Shown in pieces: positions 55,308 to 62,587 of a DNA stretch of 64,000 nt. Numbering within the stretch: the first letter of the stretch is position 1; every line of letters starts with the position of its first letter. The notes beneath the pieces were generated by a model, which was not told where the DNA came from, ran no database searches, and saw only the letters and a list, made by a program, of their open reading frames with translations. Made by a program: the position numbers and the translations under genes. This DNA comes from Fictibacillus solisalsi. GTDB taxonomy: Bacteria > Bacillota > Bacilli > Bacillales > Fictibacillaceae. Location of the stretch: positions 2,749,057 through 2,813,056 of the forward strand of contig NZ_FNHW01000001.1 in assembly GCF_900103485.1 (NCBI RefSeq), given 5' to 3'.

Positions 55308-56492
55308 TTACACTTTTGCCAGAAAAATCTGATGGGCACTCGAAGGATTTTCAAACCAGCGAGCTACCTGATCGGCTGTTTCCTGATCCTGTGCCCCGCC
55401 AAGCAGCATCTGAATAACATGGCCGGGAAGCGGCTGGGTCATCGCATTCGTCCATTCTGTTACTTCTTTAACGAAAGGCTTAATTCTATTCCAATATAAA
55501 ATACCCAGCTTTTCACCCCACTGGTCATCATGTTTATGTTCGACCAGCAGGTCAGACAGCTGCTCCGCACAAAAGGAAGACAAGTTGCATCCTTGTCCGG
55601 TAATCGGATCGTTCAGCACCACACTGTCTCCACATCCCAGAACGAGTTGATGATCCTGTATTACATAAGGCCTTCTCACTTCAGGCGTAATGGCAACTTG
55701 TAAAAACCCGTTTTCATCACTTAACGCGAACTGTTCATCAACAATGCGGCTGTGAATCTCTGGAAAGAACATCTCTACCGCTTCCCTCATTTTAATCGTA
55801 AAAGCTTCTGGAGTTTTAATCCCTCTAAACATATCAAGAGGACCAGCAGGGACAGCTGTGATAAACAGGATTGTGACCGGGCCGGACTCTGCTTCAGCCG
55901 GTATCTCAAACATTTCCCCCAGTTCCGGAATCACCGTTACACTCACTCCACAGGGGGAGACCGGCTTAACTCCCTTAAAGTAGCCTACAATGCATTTTCG
56001 CTGTGGCACCTGAAACGGAGTGAGTTCTTTTTCAATTGGAAATGGAAAGATCGGACCATTCTTTCCTGTACAATCCACCACAAGATCAAATTCTCCAACT
56101 AATGTCTCCCTGTCCTGGTCCATGATCTTTCTTTGCTGAAACGTAACACCCTTTCTCTCCAAATCCTCCGCATACGTTGAATAAGAAAGCCGCTGATCAA
56201 CAGATAATGCCTGCTTTTCCAGCCTGCCTGCAAACAGCTTTTGGTCCCCTACCGTTATGTGAATGCTCTCAATCATATGCCCGCTCTTCCAATCGGGCAT
56301 ATGAAACCTCTTTTCCCGTTCACGTGCCGGGCCAAAATGGACTTGCGTGGACATGATTCTCCCGCTTCGCACCTGTTCCGGTGTGCGGTGAGAAATGATC
56401 GTGACATCGAAATCCTCTATTAAAGCATAAGCCAGCTGCAATCCAGTCGTTCCGCCGCCAATAATACCAACCCGTTTTTTCAAGGACCCCAC
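55308..56492 (-). CDS. Styrene-monooxygenase-like FAD-dependent oxygenase
   Basis: 394 residues. N-terminal Rossmann FAD motif RVGIIGGGTTGLQLAYAL (about 7-24) and the second FAD motif LVLGCGDSVVLNDPITGQGCNLSSFCAE (about 286-313) match the StyA/indole monooxygenase branch of group E flavoprotein monooxygenases, which epoxidise styrene or indole using FADH2 supplied by a separate reductase. The reductase partner StyB is not adjacent. Substrate unknown. Divergent from the XRE-TPR regulator, which may control it. Confidence 0.8.
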   Translation of the reverse strand: MGSLKKRVGIIGGGTTGLQLAYALIEDFDVTIISHRTPEQVRSGRIMSTQVHFGPAREREKRFHMPDWKSGHMIESIHITVGDQKLFAGRLEKQALSVDQRLSYSTYAEDLERKGVTFQQRKIMDQDRETLVGEFDLVVDCTGKNGPIFPFPIEKELTPFQVPQRKCIVGYFKGVKPVSPCGVSVTVIPELGEMFEIPAEAESGPVTILFITAVPAGPLDMFRGIKTPEAFTIKMREAVEMFFPEIHSRIVDEQFALSDENGFLQVAITPEVRRPYVIQDHQLVLGCGDSVVLNDPITGQGCNLSSFCAEQLSDLLVEHKHDDQWGEKLGILYWNRIKPFVKEVTEWTNAMTQPLPGHVIQMLLGGAQDQETADQVARWFENPSSAHQIFLAKV

Positions 56493-56748
56493 TCCCTCTC
56501 CTTATTTGCCTTATGCCTAATTTCTTTTTAAAAGCAAAAGTTCCTGTTCCCTCAGAGAAAAACAGGAGAATAGAACAGCATTCGCCAATCTATTTCCTAG
56601 GAAATATGGCATATTCCTTCTCTTTTCCTGCCACCTCCCCAATTATTGACAAAAGACTGCCAAATGCCCCGCAAATATGTGTATAATAGGAAAAATCAGT
56701 TATTTAATGTGATATGATGAAAAGGATGAAGAGGGATTGAGGTGGATT

Positions 56749-57987
56749 ATGATTAGAGGAGAGAAGATCAAATATTTCAGAGAAAAAAGTAAACTAACCC
56801 AAAAACAACTCACTTCCGGGATTTGTTCCGTTCCTTATCTTAGTAAAGTGGAAAACAACAGCATTGTTCCTTCCAAAGAAATCCTTGAGTTGCTTTGCAA
56901 AAAACTAAACATAGAATACGACGAATTGCTGCAGTCCTCCTCTACCGCTGAAATACGAAAATTAATCTACACCTGGTATGACGACATAAAAGCGAGGAAG
57001 CGGTCTGCCACAAGGGACCATTACATCAATATCGAAAAAAAAATGAAGGGCATTAAGGATATTGAGCTCTTGTCCATGTTTCATTTGTGCGCCACCCGGC
57101 ACTATCTCTTGTTGCGGGAATTCGAAAATGCGGAAGAACAACTGGCCCAAGCGGAAAAATACATTGAATATACGCCGAAAGAAACAGTAGCCTACTACTT
57201 TTATTTTTCCGGCCTTTACGAATATTTAAAAGGGCATTTTCAAAAAGCACTTGAGCTGTACTTAAAAGCAAAGGATTATGTCAGTGAACCTGAATACCAT
57301 TACCAGCTCGCCCTGATTTACAGCCGTCTGGGCAAAATCACCCTTTCCATTTTCCATTCCGAAAGGGCGATGGAGGAATTTCATAAAAACATTCAATTCA
57401 AGAAAGTCATTGACTGCTATATTCTCCTTGGGATTGATTATAACCGGATCAATGAGCATTCCACCGCCATTACATACTTTGAAAAAGCGCTTAAAGGCAT
57501 TGAATCATTGCCGGATATCGGCCATTTACGAATACATATTTATCATAATATGGGAATCGTCTATCACAAAATGAAGAAACCTTGGGAAGCCATTGAATAC
57601 TTTCTAAAATCGTTGAATGCACGCAATGAACTGCAAGGCGGAGAACTGACCATCTATCTCTTGGCCAACAACCTTTTCCAGCTCAATGAAACCGAAGATG
57701 CCACCCGCTGGATCACCAAGGGCCTTGAGCTGTTAAAAGGAGAACTTAACGAAACCTATTGTCTGCTCAAAGTTCTTCAATTTCAGGTTTCAAGGCGCCG
57801 AAACGACGAAGACTACAAACTATTTTTGGAAGAAATTGCCCTTCCTATCTTTCAGAAAAAAGATGAGTTTATGTATATCCGGATGTGCTATGAACAGCTT
57901 GGCGATTATTATTACCGAAAAAAACAATACAAACGCTCCAGTGAATGCTACTGCTCTGCCAACCAGGTAGAAAGCTCGTTCATTTAG
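56749..57987 (+). CDS. XRE-type regulator with C-terminal TPR domain (RRNPP-like)
   Basis: 412 residues from ATG 56749 (GAGGTGG upstream). N-terminal helix-turn-helix (about 1-60; IKYFREKSKLTQKQLTSGICSVPYLSKVENNSIVPSKEIL-type, described in outline) and a long alpha-solenoid of tetratricopeptide repeats (about 90-405). The layout matches PlcR, NprR and AimR-like peptide receptors. Divergent from the StyA-like gene. A perfect ribosome binding site with a five-codon ORF follows the stop. Control of the monooxygenase by a peptide signal is inference. Confidence 0.82.
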   Translation: MIRGEKIKYFREKSKLTQKQLTSGICSVPYLSKVENNSIVPSKEILELLCKKLNIEYDELLQSSSTAEIRKLIYTWYDDIKARKRSATRDHYINIEKKMKGIKDIELLSMFHLCATRHYLLLREFENAEEQLAQAEKYIEYTPKETVAYYFYFSGLYEYLKGHFQKALELYLKAKDYVSEPEYHYQLALIYSRLGKITLSIFHSERAMEEFHKNIQFKKVIDCYILLGIDYNRINEHSTAITYFEKALKGIESLPDIGHLRIHIYHNMGIVYHKMKKPWEAIEYFLKSLNARNELQGGELTIYLLANNLFQLNETEDATRWITKGLELLKGELNETYCLLKVLQFQVSRRRNDEDYKLFLEEIALPIFQKKDEFMYIRMCYEQLGDYYYRKKQYKRSSECYCSANQVESSFI

Positions 57988-57999
57988 AGGAGGCTATTT

Positions 58000-58017
58000 A
58001 TGATAGAAAGCCTTTGA
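58000..58017 (+). CDS. Pentapeptide minigene after the XRE-TPR regulator
   Basis: AGAGGAGG, 6 bases before ATG, introduces ATG ATA GAA AGC CTT TGA (MIESL). Peptide pheromone genes of this regulator type lie at this place but normally encode about 40 residues. It could be a mini peptide, a truncated pheromone gene or a chance signal. Confidence 0.3.
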   Translation: MIESL

Positions 58018-58045
58018 AGCAGGCGGGTGGATCCGCTGATACAAA

Positions 58046-58075
58046 AAGGACAGTTCCTCACACGGAACTGTCCTT
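58046..58075. terminator. Bidirectional terminator after the XRE-TPR gene and the giant membrane protein gene
   Basis: AAGGACAGTTCC TCACAC GGAACTGTCCTT, perfect 12-bp stem. Confidence 0.85.
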
Positions 58076-58080
58076 CTTCC

Positions 58081-61000
58081 TTATTTCCAGGCCCCAAACC
58101 ATGTCCCCCATTTTCGCTGAAGCTGCTCTTTCAATGATGGAGATTCAATCCCCTTCTGTTTTTTGAACTCATGGTAGCCCGCAAACCCGATGAGCAAAAT
58201 ACCGGCGATGAGGAGATACACCCACCAAGGCATATTGCCCCAGTAAGGGCGTGTCTGCACGAGCACATTGACAATGAGCACAATCAGACCGCTGAAGAAA
58301 TAGCTTTTCTGCTTGGATATAAATCCATACAGAATGCTGAGTACAGCGAGAGAACCTAAAATGACGGCATCGGCAATTTTGTAGCTGTACATGGCATCCA
58401 GCATCAAAATGATGGAAATCAGGCATATGAGGCTATATTGAACAATCATGATCGCTTTTTCGTTCAGGTTCCACGTTTTTCGCGTAATTAAATAGCTTAA
58501 TAGAATCCATGGAAGCACATAAAGTTCTGTGATGATTACACTTGGAACCTGAAACATATCAAGAATCGTGTAGTAGGTTAGCAGTCCGACCGCCAAAGAA
58601 ACGGTTTGAAGGCTCTTTTGAACCATCGGAAAAGCTGCAATCCGTTTGGAATGATGGTACAGCAGCACCCAAACCAAGAACAGCCCGCCAATAAACACCC
58701 ACTCTACCGCCTGCAGGCAGCCGGTCCACACATAGATGATTCCTGCAATTCCGTACAAATCTACTTTTTCACCGTTTTCAGGATGATAGAGTTTTTCATA
58801 GATAAACATTCCTACAGCTGTGAACAGAAGCCCAATCGCATACCAGACAAGCGCACTTAGTTGTGCGGATAAGCTGTACAGGTCAATCATGTTGGCCATC
58901 ATCAGCCAAAAATAGATTAACGGGAACGCCACAGCAATTCTCCAATTTCCTTTAAGAGAGTGGAAGAACGCCATGAATACAAGGACTACCCCTACATAAA
59001 ACCACAGAGGCAAAACCTCTCCTGCATAATACGAATCCGCAAGATACTCGGCCATGACCAGAATTGAAAACGGAACAATATACCATCGTAGCCGTTCCTT
59101 CCAAACCGATGAAACAACAAAATAAGCGGCGAGCAGCACCAGGCTGTACAACAAACGAATCTCATTAGGGAACCATTCGTTTACAGTAAAACCGAATGCC
59201 ATGGATAAAACGGTCAGTCCCGCATACAGGCTGTATTTTAATTCTGATTCATGGACAGAGCGCCAGACATACAGTCCGTATAGAACCGTAAGAAGAAAAT
59301 ATGGCAAGGTTTCCCCTGAAGTAATAAACGTATAAAACACTGAATACAGCAGAGCCGCCTGGCTGACCACCAGTGTTGGAAGATGGCTTTGCCGGTCCAC
59401 CCGTTTTAATGCCTCTCCCGAAACAAACAGCAGAGCGGACAAAATAATAAGCGTGAGCCGTTCACTGACGGGTTCTGCAATCAAGTGAAGGAAAGCGTAA
59501 AACACAAAGAACAAGCCCGACTGCACGATGCCAAACCCAATGTATTGCTTAAAATAGCGTGTACCGGCAAACACCATAACCGCAAACAGCACGCTGCATA
59601 AAAGCCGGATCCAATCGGTATCCGTACTGAACGAAGCCAGGAAGCTGATGAACGACGCAGTGATGGCACCTATCAACGCATATTGACCAAGGATTCTGTC
59701 ATTCTTTCCCCAATAATAAAGGGCCGCAAGAAGAAGGGTTCCAATGCCGATTGACAGGGCCCTGTCCGGGTCAGGGATCAAGGCCATCCCCGCTGAAAAT
59801 CCTGTAAAAAAGCCAAAGACAGAAACGCCTGCACTTGCAATCTTTTTGGCAAGATCCTTTTCAAGCTGGTAATGACGTGCTGCCATCCCTGTCAGAACTA
59901 TCGATAGCAGTGCCGTCTGCCAATATTCCGGGATTATAAGGGTGCACCCAAAACCGATCAGAAGAAAGGCTCCTCCGACAAACAAGCCTGAACGCCGGAG
60001 AGGTTTGATCCATTGACCAGCCGCATAGGTCACCAGTCCTGATAATCCAATGGCCAGCGCCCAATACTTCATATCGTTTGGACTGGTGATGTGATAGACC
60101 TCGGATGACGCAATAAAAATATAAAAGGACGCCAGGTACGGAAACAATCGAAACGCCGTGCTGTAGCTTAGATAAACGAAGTTTCCGGCAACCACCAGAT
60201 ACCCCAGCAGCATCCATACGTTTCCTTCTCCTCCAGAAAGCATAAGTCCTTTGCCTGTTACAAGTAAAAAGGCAATGACAGATACGGCTGCGTTGGCAAC
60301 CTGGTAGTATTTTTTCAAATTGCCCTTTGAAAAACGCGCCACCGCAAGCAGAACAACTGGCACCACAGGAATCAGGACAAGCGTCAAGCCGGCTCCTGCC
60401 GCCTGTTCAACGAGCTGGTACAAACCGTAGGAGATAAATGCCATAAAAAGCAGTTCGTACTCCACCCGCTTGTTGACCATTCTCATTGCCAAATACAGTG
60501 CAGCGGTCAAAATTAAATTAAAGCTTTGGGACAGCGGCTGCTCAAAAGAAACAATAATGAGAACGGATGATAAGATAAGGTTCGCCTGAATAAAGACCGG
60601 CAGCACCTTTTGATAGATCTCTTTCCTGTCCCTCGTTTTCCTGACATGATACAGATAAATGTAAGCCGCGTTTCCAAGTGCATACAAAAAGTAAAATACA
60701 TTCTTCTTTGAACCAAGCGCGAGAAGAATAAATCCATAGCCGATGGCCGAAGCAATGAGCGTAAACCAGGCAAACAGCCTGGAGCCGAAGGACTTGGCAA
60801 ATTTCCAATAAATCGGCAGACATACCAGGCTTGTAATAGCACCCAGGACATACTTCCCGCCTCCGGAAAAACTCAGCCAGCTGCCAAAAAGTTTAAAAAA
60901 TCCTGCGGATAAGATCGTGATCGGCAGAAAGAGCGCAAAGAGCACAAAAAAGGCAAACGCTGTCTTTTTAATGTGAAGCACGTGTTGAGAAAGAGCTCCC

Positions 61001-61461
61001 AATGCGCCAAACAAAGCCGCAATTCCACCAACAAGCATCGTTTTGGCCAACGCCGAGAACACATCCCATTGGCTGGTAGCCAGCGTAAGGCCGCCAATCA
61101 ACAACAGAATGACACCTGCTGCCATAAGCAGGGTCAGGTTGCGCTCCCGTTTTTGTTCAGCCGTCAGCGCTGGTTTTGGAGGAGCTGTGGGAACAGGTCT
61201 TGGCTTTGGCAAAGGCCCGGCAGCCGGCGCAGTACTGGAGAGAATGGGTTGTTGAATCGGGTAAACAAGGTCCTTATCTTTCTCAAACTGTGGCTCTTGT
61301 TCCCCCCTCGTCTGTATAGAAGGTTCTTTTCCTTCAGCGATGTGCCGCTGATCTTTTTCATAGCGATTGATCCCTTCAACCACTTTTAAATAATCGTCAT
61401 ACTGTATATATCCCTTTTCTTTTAGTTCGAATAAGTCCTTAATGATTTCTGGACCCTTCAT
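58081..61461 (-). CDS. Giant polytopic membrane protein with SHOCT-like N-terminus (1126 aa)
   Basis: I do not recognise a named family. Residues 1-35 (PEIIKDLFELKEKGYIQYDDYLKVVEGI) resemble a SHOCT-type short C-terminal domain. A Pro-rich linker (about 65-105; LPKPRPVPTAPPKPA) follows. From about 108 to 1100 there are roughly thirty hydrophobic segments, pairwise repeated in style, with few long loops. The C-terminus (LKEQLQRKWGTWFGAWK) is basic. DUF2157-like large integral membrane proteins have this form. No enzymatic motif is visible. A transport, scaffold or envelope-stress role is possible. Own terminator; apparently monocistronic. Confidence 0.75.
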   Translation of the reverse strand: MKGPEIIKDLFELKEKGYIQYDDYLKVVEGINRYEKDQRHIAEGKEPSIQTRGEQEPQFEKDKDLVYPIQQPILSSTAPAAGPLPKPRPVPTAPPKPALTAEQKRERNLTLLMAAGVILLLIGGLTLATSQWDVFSALAKTMLVGGIAALFGALGALSQHVLHIKKTAFAFFVLFALFLPITILSAGFFKLFGSWLSFSGGGKYVLGAITSLVCLPIYWKFAKSFGSRLFAWFTLIASAIGYGFILLALGSKKNVFYFLYALGNAAYIYLYHVRKTRDRKEIYQKVLPVFIQANLILSSVLIIVSFEQPLSQSFNLILTAALYLAMRMVNKRVEYELLFMAFISYGLYQLVEQAAGAGLTLVLIPVVPVVLLAVARFSKGNLKKYYQVANAAVSVIAFLLVTGKGLMLSGGEGNVWMLLGYLVVAGNFVYLSYSTAFRLFPYLASFYIFIASSEVYHITSPNDMKYWALAIGLSGLVTYAAGQWIKPLRRSGLFVGGAFLLIGFGCTLIIPEYWQTALLSIVLTGMAARHYQLEKDLAKKIASAGVSVFGFFTGFSAGMALIPDPDRALSIGIGTLLLAALYYWGKNDRILGQYALIGAITASFISFLASFSTDTDWIRLLCSVLFAVMVFAGTRYFKQYIGFGIVQSGLFFVFYAFLHLIAEPVSERLTLIILSALLFVSGEALKRVDRQSHLPTLVVSQAALLYSVFYTFITSGETLPYFLLTVLYGLYVWRSVHESELKYSLYAGLTVLSMAFGFTVNEWFPNEIRLLYSLVLLAAYFVVSSVWKERLRWYIVPFSILVMAEYLADSYYAGEVLPLWFYVGVVLVFMAFFHSLKGNWRIAVAFPLIYFWLMMANMIDLYSLSAQLSALVWYAIGLLFTAVGMFIYEKLYHPENGEKVDLYGIAGIIYVWTGCLQAVEWVFIGGLFLVWVLLYHHSKRIAAFPMVQKSLQTVSLAVGLLTYYTILDMFQVPSVIITELYVLPWILLSYLITRKTWNLNEKAIMIVQYSLICLISIILMLDAMYSYKIADAVILGSLAVLSILYGFISKQKSYFFSGLIVLIVNVLVQTRPYWGNMPWWVYLLIAGILLIGFAGYHEFKKQKGIESPSLKEQLQRKWGTWFGAWK

Positions 61462-61572
61462 GTCACACCTCTCTTTGCCTCATCTTTCAGCAGATGAATC
61501 CTTATTCATTTTATGTATCCTCAACATTATACATCACTTTTGGAAATTAAATGGTTACAAATGACGGAGAAA

Positions 61573-61743
61573 TTAGAGAAAATTAAAAAGCCTTAGAGAC
61601 ATATTCCTAAGGCTGATGTTACAATATGAACCGTTCTCTATTTCATGCTGCCATTCCATTCTTTTAAAATATTCAAGAACCGGAACCTTACAGTTGGATT
61701 CAAACATAGTGTTCACATAATCGTAAATGTCCCGCGTTTCCAT
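61573..61743 (-). CDS. Small unknown protein whose frame runs through a terminator
   Basis: 56 residues, beginning METRDIYDYVNTMFESN after AAGGAGTTATCC. The segment VLEYFKRMEWQHEIENGS looks folded, but the last part (SLRNMSLRLFNFL) is encoded by the terminator stem at 61589-61614. An earlier stop codon was probably lost, or the terminator is a transcription stop for a readthrough product. It follows the second WXG-like gene by 47 bases on the same strand. I do not recognise the family. Confidence 0.5.
   Translation of the reverse strand: METRDIYDYVNTMFESNCKVPVLEYFKRMEWQHEIENGSYCNISLRNMSLRLFNFL
61589..61614 (-). terminator. Terminator downstream of the WXG-like second paralog unit
   Basis: AGCCTTAG AGACATATTC CTAAGGCT, on the minus strand followed by TTTTTAATTTT; it lies inside the small ORF. 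Confidence 0.7.
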
Positions 61744-61790
61744 GGATAACTCCTTGTTTCCTTTCTTAAAACCTATGTAGTAAAACAAAA

Positions 61791-62138
61791 TTATCTAGGG
61801 CTATGATTCTTTTTTTCTTCTTCAAGTTTTTTTGCCCCTTCCAGCTTTTCCTTCATTTCCAGTTCATTTGCAAACTGCCTTAAACGATTCGCTTCCCGTT
61901 TCAATGCTTCTTTTAGCTGTTCTCCCGTTCCCGTTGCTGAATAATGAGTGCTTCCTGCCTCCGACATAATCTGCTGGTAGGTCTTCTTGCTTTTGCTCTC
62001 CCAGCTCTGGGTCTTTGTGAGAACATGTGCCCGTTCTCTTCCCAACTGATCCAGCTGGTTCATGAATTCGGATACTTTTCCTGAATAAAAGTCGAGCATT
62101 TCTGCCTGCATTCTGTACCTTTGCTTAGCAAATAACAT
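61791..62138 (-). CDS. WXG100/DUF5082-like helical protein (second paralog)
   Basis: 115 residues from ATG 62138, aligned with the start of its paralog; an upstream in-frame GTG (62147) lies inside the conserved GGCGGTGAAACGG site. Two long helices around the turn QSWESKSKKTYQQIMSEAGSTH (about 42-63, in outline). The C-terminus is Lys/Glu-rich. It has the same architecture as 54811-55137, and the region in front of the start is conserved too, so a duplication included the translation signals. Partner gene and secretion system are unknown. Confidence 0.7.
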   Translation of the reverse strand: MLFAKQRYRMQAEMLDFYSGKVSEFMNQLDQLGRERAHVLTKTQSWESKSKKTYQQIMSEAGSTHYSATGTGEQLKEALKREANRLRQFANELEMKEKLEGAKKLEEEKKNHSPR

Positions 62139-62579
62139 CCGTTTCACCGCCTGCCTTTTCTCTACCTTCCTATTTAAAGAAGGAATATCGCCTTATGTAC
62201 TAGTCGTTTTTACCAATTTCTTTCATCTTTTAGATATTTTTACCTGTTACACATGACATTTCTCTCATTCCCGTTGGATGGGCATTATAATCCTTGAATG
62301 TCAAAAACCAATTGAACTATAGTTGAGAATAGGAAATATTCCCCTGTACTTCGGCAGTTTTTAGCAAATGCGTTTGTCGAAATAGTAGATTCGGTTTGTT
62401 TCCATCCTCTCTAAAAAGCACTAAACTATTATGGGAGATTATAAGACATGCTTATTGTGAAGGGAGAACGATGATGTTGATCAACAAGGGCTTTCCGCAA
62501 AAAAGGAAGAGAGTAAATATAGCGGAAGCAGCGTTTACATATATCCGAAACAACCTTTTTTTGGTTAGGGGGAATTTGC
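62139..62579. other. Intergenic region before the OatA-like gene
   Basis: 441 bases. It holds the translation signal of the WXG-like gene, an AT-rich stretch with no certain promoter and a possible 38-codon ORF at 62471-62587. Confidence 0.5.
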
Positions 62580-62587
62580 ATGCCTGA
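62471..62587 (+). CDS. Possible leader ORF overlapping the OatA-like start
   Basis: GAAGGGAGA precedes two ATG codons (62471, 62474). The frame encodes a basic 38-residue peptide starting MMLINKGFPQKRKRVN; its TGA overlaps the first codons of the acyltransferase gene. Could couple translation of the two; no homolog recognised. Confidence 0.3.
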   Translation: MMLINKGFPQKRKRVNIAEAAFTYIRNNLFLVRGNLHA

